From positions 1 through 43,745 of the forward strand of contig JAQYWR010000059.1 in assembly GCA_029379225.1 (NCBI GenBank): a stretch of 43,745 nucleotides of DNA, in the 5' to 3' direction. The translations under genes and the position numbers were made by a program. Positions 1-8,192 of this stretch are shown here, one piece after another. The number at the start of each line of letters is the position of its first letter. Position 1 is the stretch's first letter. Source of the DNA: Nostoc sp. S4. Its GTDB lineage: Bacteria; Cyanobacteriota; Cyanobacteriia; Cyanobacteriales; Nostocaceae. The notes below the pieces were generated by a model. That model worked only from the letters and a program-made list of their open reading frames with translations, was not told the DNA's origin and did not search any database.

Positions 1-198
1 CTCAAATTATTACCTAGCAAACTTTTTGGGCTTTCTTATCCGTCGAACTCACGTTGCACTTAGTGCGAAAAATGTCACAGCATTGGGATTATTAATGTAC
101 ATCTCTAAGTTCCCACTTGGGGTTGCTTGCCAAAATGATTTATTTTCTTCGCTGCCCGTGTGGACGGGCGGACAAATATTTTTACGAGTCCTTATCAA

Positions 199-990
199 TC
201 ATTCTGTTCGTAATAACCAAAAGCCGCTGTAAGTCATTCCAGAATCATCAGGCTGCACTAACAAAAAATGTAATCCTTGGCTTTGCTGTTTACGTTGTTC
301 GTATGCTTGGGCTGCTGTTGTAACTTCTGGATCTTCAAAAGTCGCAACAATCCATCTATCTACTAAGCCTGCTTCTAATACTAAGCCATCAGGTGCGCCA
401 GAAATGTAGTTCAATGCTATAGGACGAGCTTGCTGTAACCAGCGTGCTAAGTACATCGATCGCCGTCCACCATAAATTACCACACCGGGAACAGCTATCG
501 TTGACGCCAAACCTAAATCGATTGGTTTGAGATATTCTGGAATGTGCAAAATAGGAATGGGGCGTTGTGCAAATATATCCACGAGTTCACCAGCTTGGAG
601 TGTGGCAAAACGCCATTGTTCTCCCCAGAGATTTTCTGGTAATGGTGCGGGGGGTGGTTTATCCAGCACTGAAGGATATTGCTTTTGCTGTAACCACTGT
701 TTGAGTGCCAAAGTGCGGCGAGTAGGTTCGACATTAATACCTAAATTGCGTCCAGCCGCCTCAATTAAACTCAAAGACTGAGGACGAAACACCTGAATTA
801 CATCCGGCAATTTTTCACCAGCTGCTAGCTGAAGTTGAGTAGCAACCCAATTAGAATTTGCTGCTGACTGAAGACAAGTAGCTTCATATTCAAAGCTGCG
901 AGTTGCATCACAAATCAACAACTCCCACAAAACTTGTCCAGATGCATCTGGTAATGGACGACGATAAAAATCAGCCTGCCAAATTTTCAT
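199..990 (-). CDS. Tab2/Atab2-family RNA-binding protein (DUF1092)
   Basis: This 263-residue soluble protein starts MKIWQADFYRRPL and ends GFWLLRTE, which is the typical layout of the cyanobacterial and plastid Tab2/Atab2 family. In Chlamydomonas and Arabidopsis the family binds the psaB mRNA leader and supports translation of photosystem I subunits; the bacterial role is inferred. The W-x-A-D-F-Y-R-R-P opening and the conserved middle (LWGEQWRFATLQAGEL, about residues 124-139) support the family call. No membrane segment or signal peptide is visible. The length is normal for cyanobacterial members. The ATG at 990 is the only start that keeps the conserved N-terminus. Its upstream side (991-1177) is full of short tandem repeats, so its promoter region is unusual. 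It is not obviously co-transcribed with pheT. Confidence 0.85.
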   Translation of the reverse strand: MKIWQADFYRRPLPDASGQVLWELLICDATRSFEYEATCLQSAANSNWVATQLQLAAGEKLPDVIQVFRPQSLSLIEAAGRNLGINVEPTRRTLALKQWLQQKQYPSVLDKPPPAPLPENLWGEQWRFATLQAGELVDIFAQRPIPILHIPEYLKPIDLGLASTIAVPGVVIYGGRRSMYLARWLQQARPIALNYISGAPDGLVLEAGLVDRWIVATFEDPEVTTAAQAYEQRKQQSQGLHFLLVQPDDSGMTYSGFWLLRTE

Positions 991-995
991 ATTTC

Positions 996-1040
996 GGGAG
1001 TGGGGAGTGGGGAGATCACAGAGATGAGGGAGATGAGGGG
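996..1040. repeat. G-rich short tandem repeats (STRR-type)
   Basis: Two GGGAGTG heptamers and a GGGAGAT variant (996-1016) are followed by degenerate GAGATGAGGG units up to about 1040. Heptameric tandem repeats of this kind are characteristic of intergenic DNA in heterocystous cyanobacteria. They sit directly upstream of the Tab2-like gene on the minus strand. Confidence 0.7.
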
Positions 1041-1067
1041 GAGTTAAAAACTGAAAGTTTCAAGTTG

Positions 1068-1151
1068 AGAGGTTCAACTTTAAGCTTCAGAGGTTCAACG
1101 TTGAGCTTTAGAGGTTCAACTTTGAGCTTCAGAGGCCCAACTTTGAGCTTC
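1068..1151. repeat. Four tandem copies of a 21-bp repeat
   Basis: The units run 1068-1088, 1089-1109, 1110-1130 and 1131-1151, each a variant of AGAGGTTCAACTTTGAGCTTC. Copies differ by one to three bases. Because 21 is a multiple of three, an open frame runs through the array and gives a repetitive RGSTLSF-like peptide; this is a by-product of the repeat, not a gene. The array lies between the YciI-like gene and the Tab2-like gene, both on the minus strand, so it would be in the untranslated leader or promoter of the latter. Confidence 0.9.
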
Positions 1152-1177
1152 ATCTTCCTCATCCCGCCATACCCAAT

Positions 1178-1447
1178 TCAAAAAGCCTGAATCCATTCTT
1201 TGATAGAATATTCAGTCCAAATGCCATTTTTCCAATAGGGATCGTTTTCAATTAATTCGCGGACGGTAGCTTCGTCTTCAGCTTCGTAAAGTCCAAAAAC
1301 TTTTGTAACATCTTTGGTGGGGCCAATGGTAATCAGCACACCAGATTCTTTCTGTTTTGCTAATCCGTCTAAATGAGCTTGACGGTGGGGGACGCGTTTT
1401 TCAAGAACGTCTTCGCAGTAAGTTCCCCAAAGTACATATTTAGGCAT
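1178..1447 (-). CDS. YciI-family protein
   Basis: This small protein of 89 residues begins MPKYVLWGTYCEDVLEKR and carries the YCII-related dimeric ferredoxin-like fold pattern: a first beta strand, the H-R-Q-A-H-L-D segment (about residues 22-28), then G-x-L-x-x-I-G-P-T-K-D and a closing F-G-L-Y-E-A strand-helix. YciI-like proteins are small stand-alone domains, and their conserved His/Asp pair is thought to be catalytic; the substrate is not known here. Length matches the family. It reads on the same strand as pheT, but repeats of over 200 bp separate them, so a shared transcript is uncertain. Confidence 0.8.
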   Translation of the reverse strand: MPKYVLWGTYCEDVLEKRVPHRQAHLDGLAKQKESGVLITIGPTKDVTKVFGLYEAEDEATVRELIENDPYWKNGIWTEYSIKEWIQAF

Positions 1448-1514
1448 AACTGAGACTGTTTTGGATTTTGGATTTGAGATTTTGGAGCCAGTGCGTTAGA
1501 GAGTAAGGAATTAT

Positions 1515-1580
1515 TAAGCTGCCCTTGCATCTAACGCAGTACATTTTTTGTGTTGACTGTTAACCGTCAGCAGTCAACGA
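1515..1580 (+). repeat. Dispersed repeat family B, copy 1
   Basis: The segment starting TAAGCTGCCCTTGCATCTAA and ending in GTCAGCAGTCAACGA recurs, with a few substitutions and a longer palindromic tail, at 21501-21580. Both copies end in GTTGAC/GTCAAC inverted motifs that can pair. It lies between pheT and the YciI-like gene. Confidence 0.75.
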
Positions 1581-1631
1581 ACTTAGGAAGTGATTGTGTA
1601 ATTTAAAGGCGTAATAGCTTAACTCCTAACT

Positions 1632-1666
1632 AATGACAAATGACCAATGACCAATGACAAATGACT
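1632..1666. repeat. STRR: five tandem AATGACN heptamers
   Basis: Five consecutive heptamers (AATGACA, AATGACC, AATGACC, AATGACA, AATGACT) end inside the pheT stop codon on the minus strand. This is a classic cyanobacterial short tandemly repeated repetitive sequence. Confidence 0.9.
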
Positions 1667-4124
1667 AACTTCTCAAATTGACGCCGAATTTTTCGACTAA
1701 AGCTTCGCGGACTTTATTGTGTACTGGTTCGACTTCAGCATCAGTGAGGGTACGATCGCTTGCCCGATAAACTAGGCGAAATGCTAGACTCCGCTGACCT
1801 TCGGGGACGTTTTCGCCACGATATTCATCAAACAATTCCACTGATTCGAGTAAATCTTTGCCAGCTTTGGTAATTGCTTTTTGAAGTTCGCCTACTGAGA
1901 CTTTTACGGGTGCGAAAAAGGCAATATCGCGATCGCTTGCTGGGTAGGTAGAATAGGGAGCAAATGTGGGGATAAGAATTCCATCTTCTTCTAGAGAATT
2001 TAAAAGTACATTTAAATCTAACTGGAAAACGTAGACTGAATCTGGTAAGCCTTTTTCGCGCCGTAGTTGAGGATGAATTTGCCCAAAAATACCTAGACTG
2101 TTACCTCTAATCCATAAGGAAGCGGTACGTCCTGGATGTAAGCGTTCATCTCGGCGATCGGGTTGATATTCTACTTGCAAGCCAAGTTGGCGAAATACAC
2201 TTTCTAAAATGCCTTTGGCTTCAAACCAGGTCAAGGGTTGTTCTCGGCCACTTTTTGACCATTTGCCAACAGAGCGATCGCCTCCCATAATACCAGCCAG
2301 GACTTCTGCTTCTTGCAAACTGTCTTCTTGCCAGAAAATTTGTCCGATTTCAAAGCCGTTGAGGCCACCGTTACCCTGCTCTACATTATATTGATAAGCG
2401 TCAATTAACCCAGATATTAAATCAGTTCGCAGCGCTGAATATTCTACAAATAATGGGTTTGTTAATACTATTTGTCTGTCTGCTCCTGGTTTAACTAAAG
2501 AATAATGAATTAATTCTGTTAAACCTTCTGCTCGTAAAAAAGCTCGTAATTTGCGAATCACTTCCTGGTCTAAAGGCAGATAACCCGCTTCGGCTTTTTC
2601 TGGTAAGGTATCACAAAATCTGTTGTAGCCATAAAGACGGGCAATTTCTTCAATTAAATCGATTTCCCGTTCTAAGTCGCGGTAACGATAAGGCGGTACA
2701 GAAACAGACCACGTGGGTTGAGGTGTATTATCTTGTCCTAAGACGTTGCCTGAAGGAGTCACCTGACATCCTAATGCAGTCAGAATCCTTTCAATGTCTT
2801 GTCCTTGAAGTTCTGCTGTCTCTTCTCCGAAATCGATTGGCCCAAGTAGCTGATTGACTCTTTCTAAACGCAGTGCAATGGAACGACTCCAGGTAGATGG
2901 GTCGGGGCGGGTGTCGGTGATTTCTTGTTGGGTAATAATTCCACTAGCTAATTCGCTAATTAATGATAAGGCGCGGCAATTTGCAACTTCCAACTCAGCG
3001 CGGTTAACTCCTCTTTCGTATCTACCAGAAGCTTCACTTCTTAAGCCAACACTGCGAGAAGAACGGCGAATTGCCACGGAATCAAATAAAGCGGCTTCTA
3101 AAACTAGACTTTGAGTACCTTCATAGACTTCGGTTTCTTCTCCACCCATAACTCCCGCCAAGGCTACGGGTTTGTCGTTAGCAGTAATTAATAAGTTTTG
3201 GGATGCTAAAGTGCGAGTTTGTCCATCCAGAGTTTTGAGGGATTCTCCAGCAGTGGCGAAGCGGACGCCGATAGTTAAACTTTCGCTAGTTGCAACTGAT
3301 TTTAGGCGATCGCCATCGAAGGCGTGTAGTGGTTGTCCCCATTCCAACAACACGTAGTTAGTGATGTCCACTACATTATTTATCGGACGTACTCCAGCAC
3401 CCCGTAAGCGCTGTTGCAACCATTCAGGAGATGGGGCAATTTTAATTTGTTCGATTACTGTACCAATGTACGCGGGACAAGCTTGGGTATCGGCAATTTT
3501 TAAAGCTAAATTTCCTGGATTTTTGCTAATTGGCACTTCACCCGGTACAGGAATGCTGAGTTTTCCACCAGTTAAAGCTGCGACTTCCCGGGCTACGCCT
3601 ACCATACATAGAGCATCAGCGCGATTAGCGGTTGCTGTGAGGTCTAAAATTACATCATCTAAACCCAACAACGGACGCACATCGCTACCCAAGGGTAAAT
3701 TTTCTTGAGGAAAAATATGAATTCCATCTACATCGGTGGGCAAACCGAGTTCTTTTAAAGAACAAATCATACCCTGAGAGGGGACACCGCGCAGTTTTGC
3801 AGGTTTAATTTTTAAATCAATATTGGGTAAGTAAGTACCTGTAGTTGCTACTGGCACATAGATATCAGCCTTGACATTAGCGGCACCACAGACAATATTT
3901 AAAGTTTCATCTGCGCCGATATCCACTTGACAAACACTTAGTTTATCAGCATTGGGGTGTGGTTGACGCTCAAGCACTCTTCCCACAACTACGCCATTTG
4001 CCCAAGTGCGGCGGTCTTCAATATCTTCTACTTCAAACCCTGCCATTGTCAGGGTTTCGGCTAATTCTTCTGGACTAAGTTTTATCTCTACTAGTTCGCG
4101 CAGCCAATTTAGAGAAATACGCAT
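1665..4124 (-). CDS. pheT: Phenylalanine--tRNA ligase beta subunit
   Basis: This 819-residue protein is the beta chain of the alpha2-beta2 phenylalanyl-tRNA synthetase, which charges tRNA-Phe in the cytoplasm. The domain order is complete: N-terminal MRISLNWLRELVEI, tRNA-binding EMAP-like domain (about 40-150, with VCQVDIG and NIVCGAANV), the B3/B4 editing region (about 210-390), the B5 domain (about 410-500, PPYRYRDLEREIDLIEE), the catalytic-like core, and a C-terminal ferredoxin-fold anticodon-binding domain (about 725-819, YPASDRDIAFF and the RSLAFRLVYRASDRTLTD segment). Length is normal for cyanobacterial PheT. The alpha subunit gene is not adjacent, which is common in cyanobacteria. The start ATG is the only one compatible with the conserved N-terminus. 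Confidence 0.98.
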   Translation of the reverse strand: MRISLNWLRELVEIKLSPEELAETLTMAGFEVEDIEDRRTWANGVVVGRVLERQPHPNADKLSVCQVDIGADETLNIVCGAANVKADIYVPVATTGTYLPNIDLKIKPAKLRGVPSQGMICSLKELGLPTDVDGIHIFPQENLPLGSDVRPLLGLDDVILDLTATANRADALCMVGVAREVAALTGGKLSIPVPGEVPISKNPGNLALKIADTQACPAYIGTVIEQIKIAPSPEWLQQRLRGAGVRPINNVVDITNYVLLEWGQPLHAFDGDRLKSVATSESLTIGVRFATAGESLKTLDGQTRTLASQNLLITANDKPVALAGVMGGEETEVYEGTQSLVLEAALFDSVAIRRSSRSVGLRSEASGRYERGVNRAELEVANCRALSLISELASGIITQQEITDTRPDPSTWSRSIALRLERVNQLLGPIDFGEETAELQGQDIERILTALGCQVTPSGNVLGQDNTPQPTWSVSVPPYRYRDLEREIDLIEEIARLYGYNRFCDTLPEKAEAGYLPLDQEVIRKLRAFLRAEGLTELIHYSLVKPGADRQIVLTNPLFVEYSALRTDLISGLIDAYQYNVEQGNGGLNGFEIGQIFWQEDSLQEAEVLAGIMGGDRSVGKWSKSGREQPLTWFEAKGILESVFRQLGLQVEYQPDRRDERLHPGRTASLWIRGNSLGIFGQIHPQLRREKGLPDSVYVFQLDLNVLLNSLEEDGILIPTFAPYSTYPASDRDIAFFAPVKVSVGELQKAITKAGKDLLESVELFDEYRGENVPEGQRSLAFRLVYRASDRTLTDAEVEPVHNKVREALVEKFGVNLRS

Positions 4125-4457
4125 GGAATGTGCTTGTTTGAGGAATCGTCTGTTGCTCTCATTTTAGAGTGTTTGCTAGCAGCAGGAACAATCACCTGCA
4201 AAACACAGATGAATTTTTCTTTGACAACCCAGCAATTACCGCAGAAGTTGTTTGATTACAATAGTTTACTGTAAAAGCTGTACTTCAAGACCAAGCTGTT
4301 TCGCGCAGCGATCGCTTTCGCTTGCAGTTTAGCTACTCCCTCAAAGATTTTATTGTAGATAACAATATAACCACTCACAACAACAATTTTGCCACAATGG
4401 TTATAGTTTATTATCTCTTTATATACCTACTATTTACAAGTATATATATCAATTTAT
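4125..4457. other. Gene-free stretch between pheT and the response regulator gene
   Basis: This stretch holds the pheT leader and the 3' flank of the response regulator gene, both on the minus strand. A HIP1 octamer GCGATCGC lies at 4308-4315. The part from 4340 on is strongly AT-rich. I see no RNA gene and no convincing terminator hairpin. Confidence 0.6.
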
Positions 4458-5831
4458 TTAAGTTAAATGCATAAAAACTATTTTCAGTAATTCGGCGCGA
4501 GTAAACGGTTTCGTCAAATATCCAGATGCCCCAACTAATCTTGCTTTTACTTTGTCTATAATTCCTTTGCTACCAGTGACAAAGATAATAGGAGTTTGCT
4601 TAAACATTGAATTATTGCGGATAATTCTGCATAATTCATAACCATCAATTCCTACCATGTTTAAATCCAGTAAAATTAAGTCTGGTTTGTGCCTAATAAT
4701 CGACAAAACAGCTTTTAATGGGTCGTTTATAGTCACTACAGAAAAATTTTCATTTTCTAAGAAATAGCTAATTTCTTTAAGAACTGTCGGGCTATCATCT
4801 ACAGAAACAATTTTATGGACTTTTTGTGTAGTTCCAGTAGCAGCAGTTACTTTTTGGGAAGCTGAATTTATGTTATTTGATATTGTTGGTTGCTGAAAGT
4901 CTGCTTTTGGAGGAGTAAAAATCTCTGGTAATTGCTCAATAGTACCTATATTCTCTTTTTGAATATCTGGGTAAGTATCGACTCCATCTTTGGTATCAAT
5001 TAATTTTGTAGTCAATTTTGGGAAATGCGCTCGCTCTTCAAATATCCTTGGTAGTTTATCAAATGGTGGATCTGGTTCATGCAAGATAATTCTCCCTTTA
5101 ATGATGTAAGGGTATAATTGGCGAGCCAGTTGAATTTCATCTTGATTTAAAATTGCCGCTAAATGACAAAGACTAAAACCTTTCATCCAGTTAATTATAT
5201 TCGGCTGAAGGTTTGGTAAATCTTTTTCTTCCAATTGGCTGTTAGCCAACAGATATGGGCGTTGATATGGAGAAGAAATATGTGGTATGAAAGACTGCCA
5301 ATTTTCTAATTTTATTTGGCAACGTTCTAAAATTTTTTCCGTATCAACCCTACAAATTTTTGGCATTCTACTAAGTGGTTCTGTTAATTCATAAGTACCT
5401 TCTTTAATCAGCAAAAATGATTCAATTACCTCTTTAACTAATTCTTGAATCACTACTGCTGCTTGGGTAGAATGTAGATGTTGTTGACTTACAAGCCAGT
5501 ATATAGCTTGATATTCAGGAGGCTGGCTTTTTGATTGACTGTAATGTTCGATTAACTGAGTGTGTGAGTCAGGTTCAAACATCAGACGAACCTGAATGCG
5601 AACCTCGTTGGTAAGTAGTGGAATTTGATGGCTTAAACGACGCAAATGCCGTTCTAACCTATCGAACGGTTCCACTGAATGGGTTGCGTAAGTTATTTTG
5701 CCCTGTTCTAAGTAAATCGACCAATAAACTGAGTTACTCAATGTTTGTAAACAAGTACTCTCGAAGCAATTAGATAACTGTCTTAACAAACTTAAAGGAC
5801 GTAGTTTAGTGAATGCACCTGAGTTATTCAT
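4458..5831 (-). CDS. PATAN-domain response regulator (PatA family)
   Basis: This 457-residue protein has an N-terminal PATAN-type domain (about residues 15-150, with the CLQTLSNSVYWSIYLEQGKI segment typical of PatA/PixG-like proteins), a helical middle, and a C-terminal receiver domain (about 340-457). The receiver is intact: acidic pair VDD, phosphoacceptor D389 in LLDLNM, T419 in FVTGSKG and K441 in LTKPF. Members act in chemotaxis-like systems and, for Anabaena PatA, in heterocyst patterning. This protein is longer than PatA and I cannot say it is the orthologue. No CheA, CheW or MCP gene is next to it, so it is an orphan in this window. The upstream region is long and AT-rich, as expected for an independently controlled gene. 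Confidence 0.9.
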   Translation of the reverse strand: MNNSGAFTKLRPLSLLRQLSNCFESTCLQTLSNSVYWSIYLEQGKITYATHSVEPFDRLERHLRRLSHQIPLLTNEVRIQVRLMFEPDSHTQLIEHYSQSKSQPPEYQAIYWLVSQQHLHSTQAAVVIQELVKEVIESFLLIKEGTYELTEPLSRMPKICRVDTEKILERCQIKLENWQSFIPHISSPYQRPYLLANSQLEEKDLPNLQPNIINWMKGFSLCHLAAILNQDEIQLARQLYPYIIKGRIILHEPDPPFDKLPRIFEERAHFPKLTTKLIDTKDGVDTYPDIQKENIGTIEQLPEIFTPPKADFQQPTISNNINSASQKVTAATGTTQKVHKIVSVDDSPTVLKEISYFLENENFSVVTINDPLKAVLSIIRHKPDLILLDLNMVGIDGYELCRIIRNNSMFKQTPIIFVTGSKGIIDKVKARLVGASGYLTKPFTRAELLKIVFMHLT

Positions 5832-6617
5832 ATTTTTCTACTTTTTTGCGGAATCAGCAACCGAACATTTGTAAATTACAAATATCAGCTATGAAGTCTT
5901 TTCTTGTTTGTAATTTTTCTCCATGTATAAATGATTTATTTAAATATGTATATATATTAACAATTATAACTTTTTAATAAAATAGTTATAATTTATACTT
6001 TTTAATTAGGTTTTAATAATAAACAGTTGTCTTTAATTATGTACACTATGCATGAAACAACTTCTTTTTAGTTCTGTTCCTGACTTTTCAACTGAGGTAA
6101 GTATAAATTAACAAATGTAAAGACCATTAGTAAATAGAATCTCAGTACATGTTAGCCACTTTTAACTTGACTGACTATTGATAAATGCTCCCCTCAAAAC
6201 CTGAAAAATCTATATCTTAAGTTCTACTAATTCACTTTAGAGGCAGTGATTCAAACTTCGCACAATAACACAGTTACACTTGAAAAGCTAATGTTCTTAA
6301 TTACGTTTAATTATTTTTCTAGAAAGAAACGATTATCCTACATAAAATCTTTAAAAACTTATGTAGGAAAGCCTAAGTATTTATTGTACTCTAGGTTTGA
6401 TAGATATAAATTTCGGGGAGATATACTACAACAGGTAATGCTGAGTTTTGAAAAACTCTTTTTTGCCGAACTAGACACCGCTCAAGCTCTCTTAAAATAT
6501 ATAGAGAACTCGCTCAAAAGAATATGTTTGATGACAGTGAGAGCATCTACCACTAAATACTATATCTGTAGTCACCCCAGTGGCTGAAATTATATACTTT
6601 AAAAGGGAAATAAAACT
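5832..6617. other. AT-rich region between divergent genes
   Basis: This region separates the minus-strand response regulator gene from the plus-strand VWA gene, so it should hold both promoters. It is very AT-rich, especially 5930-6030. I could not pick out a specific promoter or operator with confidence. A weak 113-codon frame occupies 6246-6587. Confidence 0.5.
6246..6587 (+). CDS. Doubtful hypothetical protein
   Basis: This is a 113-codon frame with a GTG start preceded by TTTAGAGG at very short spacing. The product is basic and rich in Lys, Tyr, Phe and Leu, as AT-rich non-coding DNA would give. I recognise no family. It lies just before the VWA gene on the same strand. It may be a small lineage-specific gene or only a chance frame in the leader of the triad. 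Confidence 0.2.
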   Translation: MIQTSHNNTVTLEKLMFLITFNYFSRKKRLSYIKSLKTYVGKPKYLLYSRFDRYKFRGDILQQVMLSFEKLFFAELDTAQALLKYIENSLKRICLMTVRASTTKYYICSHPSG

Positions 6618-7319
6618 TTGGACTTTAACATAACACAAAAAGTTATGCATGACACATTAAGACTTGATGAAGTTGTAGAGTTTGCAGAGAATCCAGAACC
6701 GCGTTGTCCGTGCGTACTTCTACTAGATACATCTGGCTCGATGCAAGGAGATCCAATTGAGGCTTTAAATCAGGGTTTATTAAGTTTAAAGGATGAATTG
6801 GTAAAAAATTCCTTGGCAGCCAGACGGGTAGAAGTAGCGATCGTAACTTTTGATAGTAATATAAATGTAGTACAAGACTTTGTAACTGCCGATCAATTCA
6901 ATCCGCCAATTTTAACAGCTCAAGGATTGACGACGATGGGCGCAGGAATTCATAAAGCTTTAGACATTATTCAAGAGAGAAAATCTCAGTATCGTACCAA
7001 CGGGATTGCTTATTATCGTCCTTGGGTATTTATGATCACTGACGGAGAACCGCAAGGTGAGTTAGATCATGTGGTAGATCAAGCAGCCCAGCGCTTACAA
7101 GGAGATGAAGCAAATAAAAGGGTAGCATTTTTTACTGTTGGTGTGGAAAATGCCAACATGACGCGCTTAAATCAAATAGCTGTGCGTACGCCGCTGAAAC
7201 TCAAAGGGCTAAACTTTATCGAGATGTTTGTTTGGCTCTCAGCTAGTATGTCAGCTGTTTCGCATTCCCAGGTGGACGAACAGGTAGCACTACCGCCGAT
7301 TGGTTGGGGGACTGTTTAA
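6618..7319 (+). CDS. VWA-domain protein (TerY-like)
   Basis: This 233-residue protein is almost entirely one von Willebrand factor A domain. The MIDAS metal site is complete: D37-T-S39-G-S41 (LLLDTSGSM), T106 in the GLTTMGAG loop, and D142 in FMITDGEPQ. Such domains bind protein partners through a metal ion. The chosen TTG start has AAAAGGGA about ten bases upstream; an alternative ATG lies nine codons in (6645). There is no signal peptide, so it should be cytoplasmic. It is followed by a PP2C phosphatase gene and then a kinase-like gene on the same strand, the arrangement described as the TerY-phosphatase-kinase triad, and its likely job is a scaffold or target in that phospho-switch. Confidence 0.9.
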   Translation: MDFNITQKVMHDTLRLDEVVEFAENPEPRCPCVLLLDTSGSMQGDPIEALNQGLLSLKDELVKNSLAARRVEVAIVTFDSNINVVQDFVTADQFNPPILTAQGLTTMGAGIHKALDIIQERKSQYRTNGIAYYRPWVFMITDGEPQGELDHVVDQAAQRLQGDEANKRVAFFTVGVENANMTRLNQIAVRTPLKLKGLNFIEMFVWLSASMSAVSHSQVDEQVALPPIGWGTV

Positions 7320-7354
7320 TTAAAGATGGCAGCTGGCTGTTGGAACAAAATCTT

Positions 7355-8137
7355 ATGAACCTATCAAAACAGATTGCTCAATGGCGGATTGTGGCTGCGT
7401 CAGTATGTGGTACAAGTCACTTAAAAAATAAACAGTTATGTCAGGACGCTCATCACTGGCAGCTCTTGTCAAATAACATTTTAGTGGCGGCGGCAGCAGA
7501 TGGCGCGGGTTCTGCAAGTCTTGGGAAAGTCGGAGCAATGGTTGCTGTGGAGACAGCAATCGAAAACATTTGTACGAAACAATTAACCCGAAGCACTTTG
7601 ACTAATGATAGTCATGTGCGATCGCTCTTAAATGATGCCATACTAGCTGCCAAAAAAGCTGTGGAGGATGAAGCTTTTGGTTGTGACAAACAGCCTCAAG
7701 ACTTAGCGACTACCTTAATTATCATGGTCGCCACACCAGAAGTTGTGGCTGTAGCTCAAATAGGTGATGGTTTGGCAGTAGCAAAAGACCAAATGGGTAA
7801 CCTCCTAGCACTGACTATGCCTGATAGCGGCGAATACATCAACGAAACTACCTTTTTAACTTCGCCCACTGCCTTAGATACAGCACAGATGAGATTATGG
7901 CGTACAGACATAGTAAATGTTGGTATAATTACTGACGGGTTACAAATGCTGGCTTTAAATATGGTTGTTGGGGAACCTCACAAACCGTTCTTTTTTCCGC
8001 TGTTTGAATTTGTAGCTAATGCCGAGGATAAGACAGCAGCAAAAGAGCAGTTAGTAAAGTTCTTACGTTCAGAGCGGATTACCCAACGCACTGATGATGA
8101 TTTAACACTGATTATAGCTGCATTCAATGACTCATAA
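7355..8137 (+). CDS. PP2C-family serine/threonine phosphatase
   Basis: This 260-residue protein has the metal-dependent PP2C layout: an early acidic site in NKQLCQDAHHW (D31), then AAADGAG with D49-G50, GDG in the VAQIGDGLAVA strand, TDG in GIITDGL, and the closing TDDDLTLIIA segment. It is the short bacterial type without membrane segments and should hydrolyse phospho-Ser/Thr in the cytoplasm. I use the ATG at 7355; a TTG at 7304 would overlap the VWA gene by 16 bases and add 17 residues of unlikely sequence. It sits between a VWA gene and a kinase-like gene, so it is probably the eraser for the neighbouring kinase. Confidence 0.9.
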   Translation: MNLSKQIAQWRIVAASVCGTSHLKNKQLCQDAHHWQLLSNNILVAAAADGAGSASLGKVGAMVAVETAIENICTKQLTRSTLTNDSHVRSLLNDAILAAKKAVEDEAFGCDKQPQDLATTLIIMVATPEVVAVAQIGDGLAVAKDQMGNLLALTMPDSGEYINETTFLTSPTALDTAQMRLWRTDIVNVGIITDGLQMLALNMVVGEPHKPFFFPLFEFVANAEDKTAAKEQLVKFLRSERITQRTDDDLTLIIAAFNDS

Positions 8138-8192
8138 GCATTAATTTTAAAAGTTTGAGATTTTAAATACTCTCGTTAGCGGTAATTTGACT

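Noticed and set aside
154..169. Perfect 6-bp hairpin GCCCGT-GTGG-ACGGGC just past the Tab2-like gene
   Set aside because: It has no T-run on the minus strand, so it cannot be supported as an intrinsic terminator.
903..1190. Open frame of 95 codons with a repeated RGSTLSF peptide
   Set aside because: It is produced by the 21-bp tandem repeat and overlaps the start of the Tab2-like gene; there is no ribosome-binding site or family match.
1632..1666. Tandem heptamers considered as a CRISPR-like or operator array
   Set aside because: They have no spacers and match the known STRR class of cyanobacteria.
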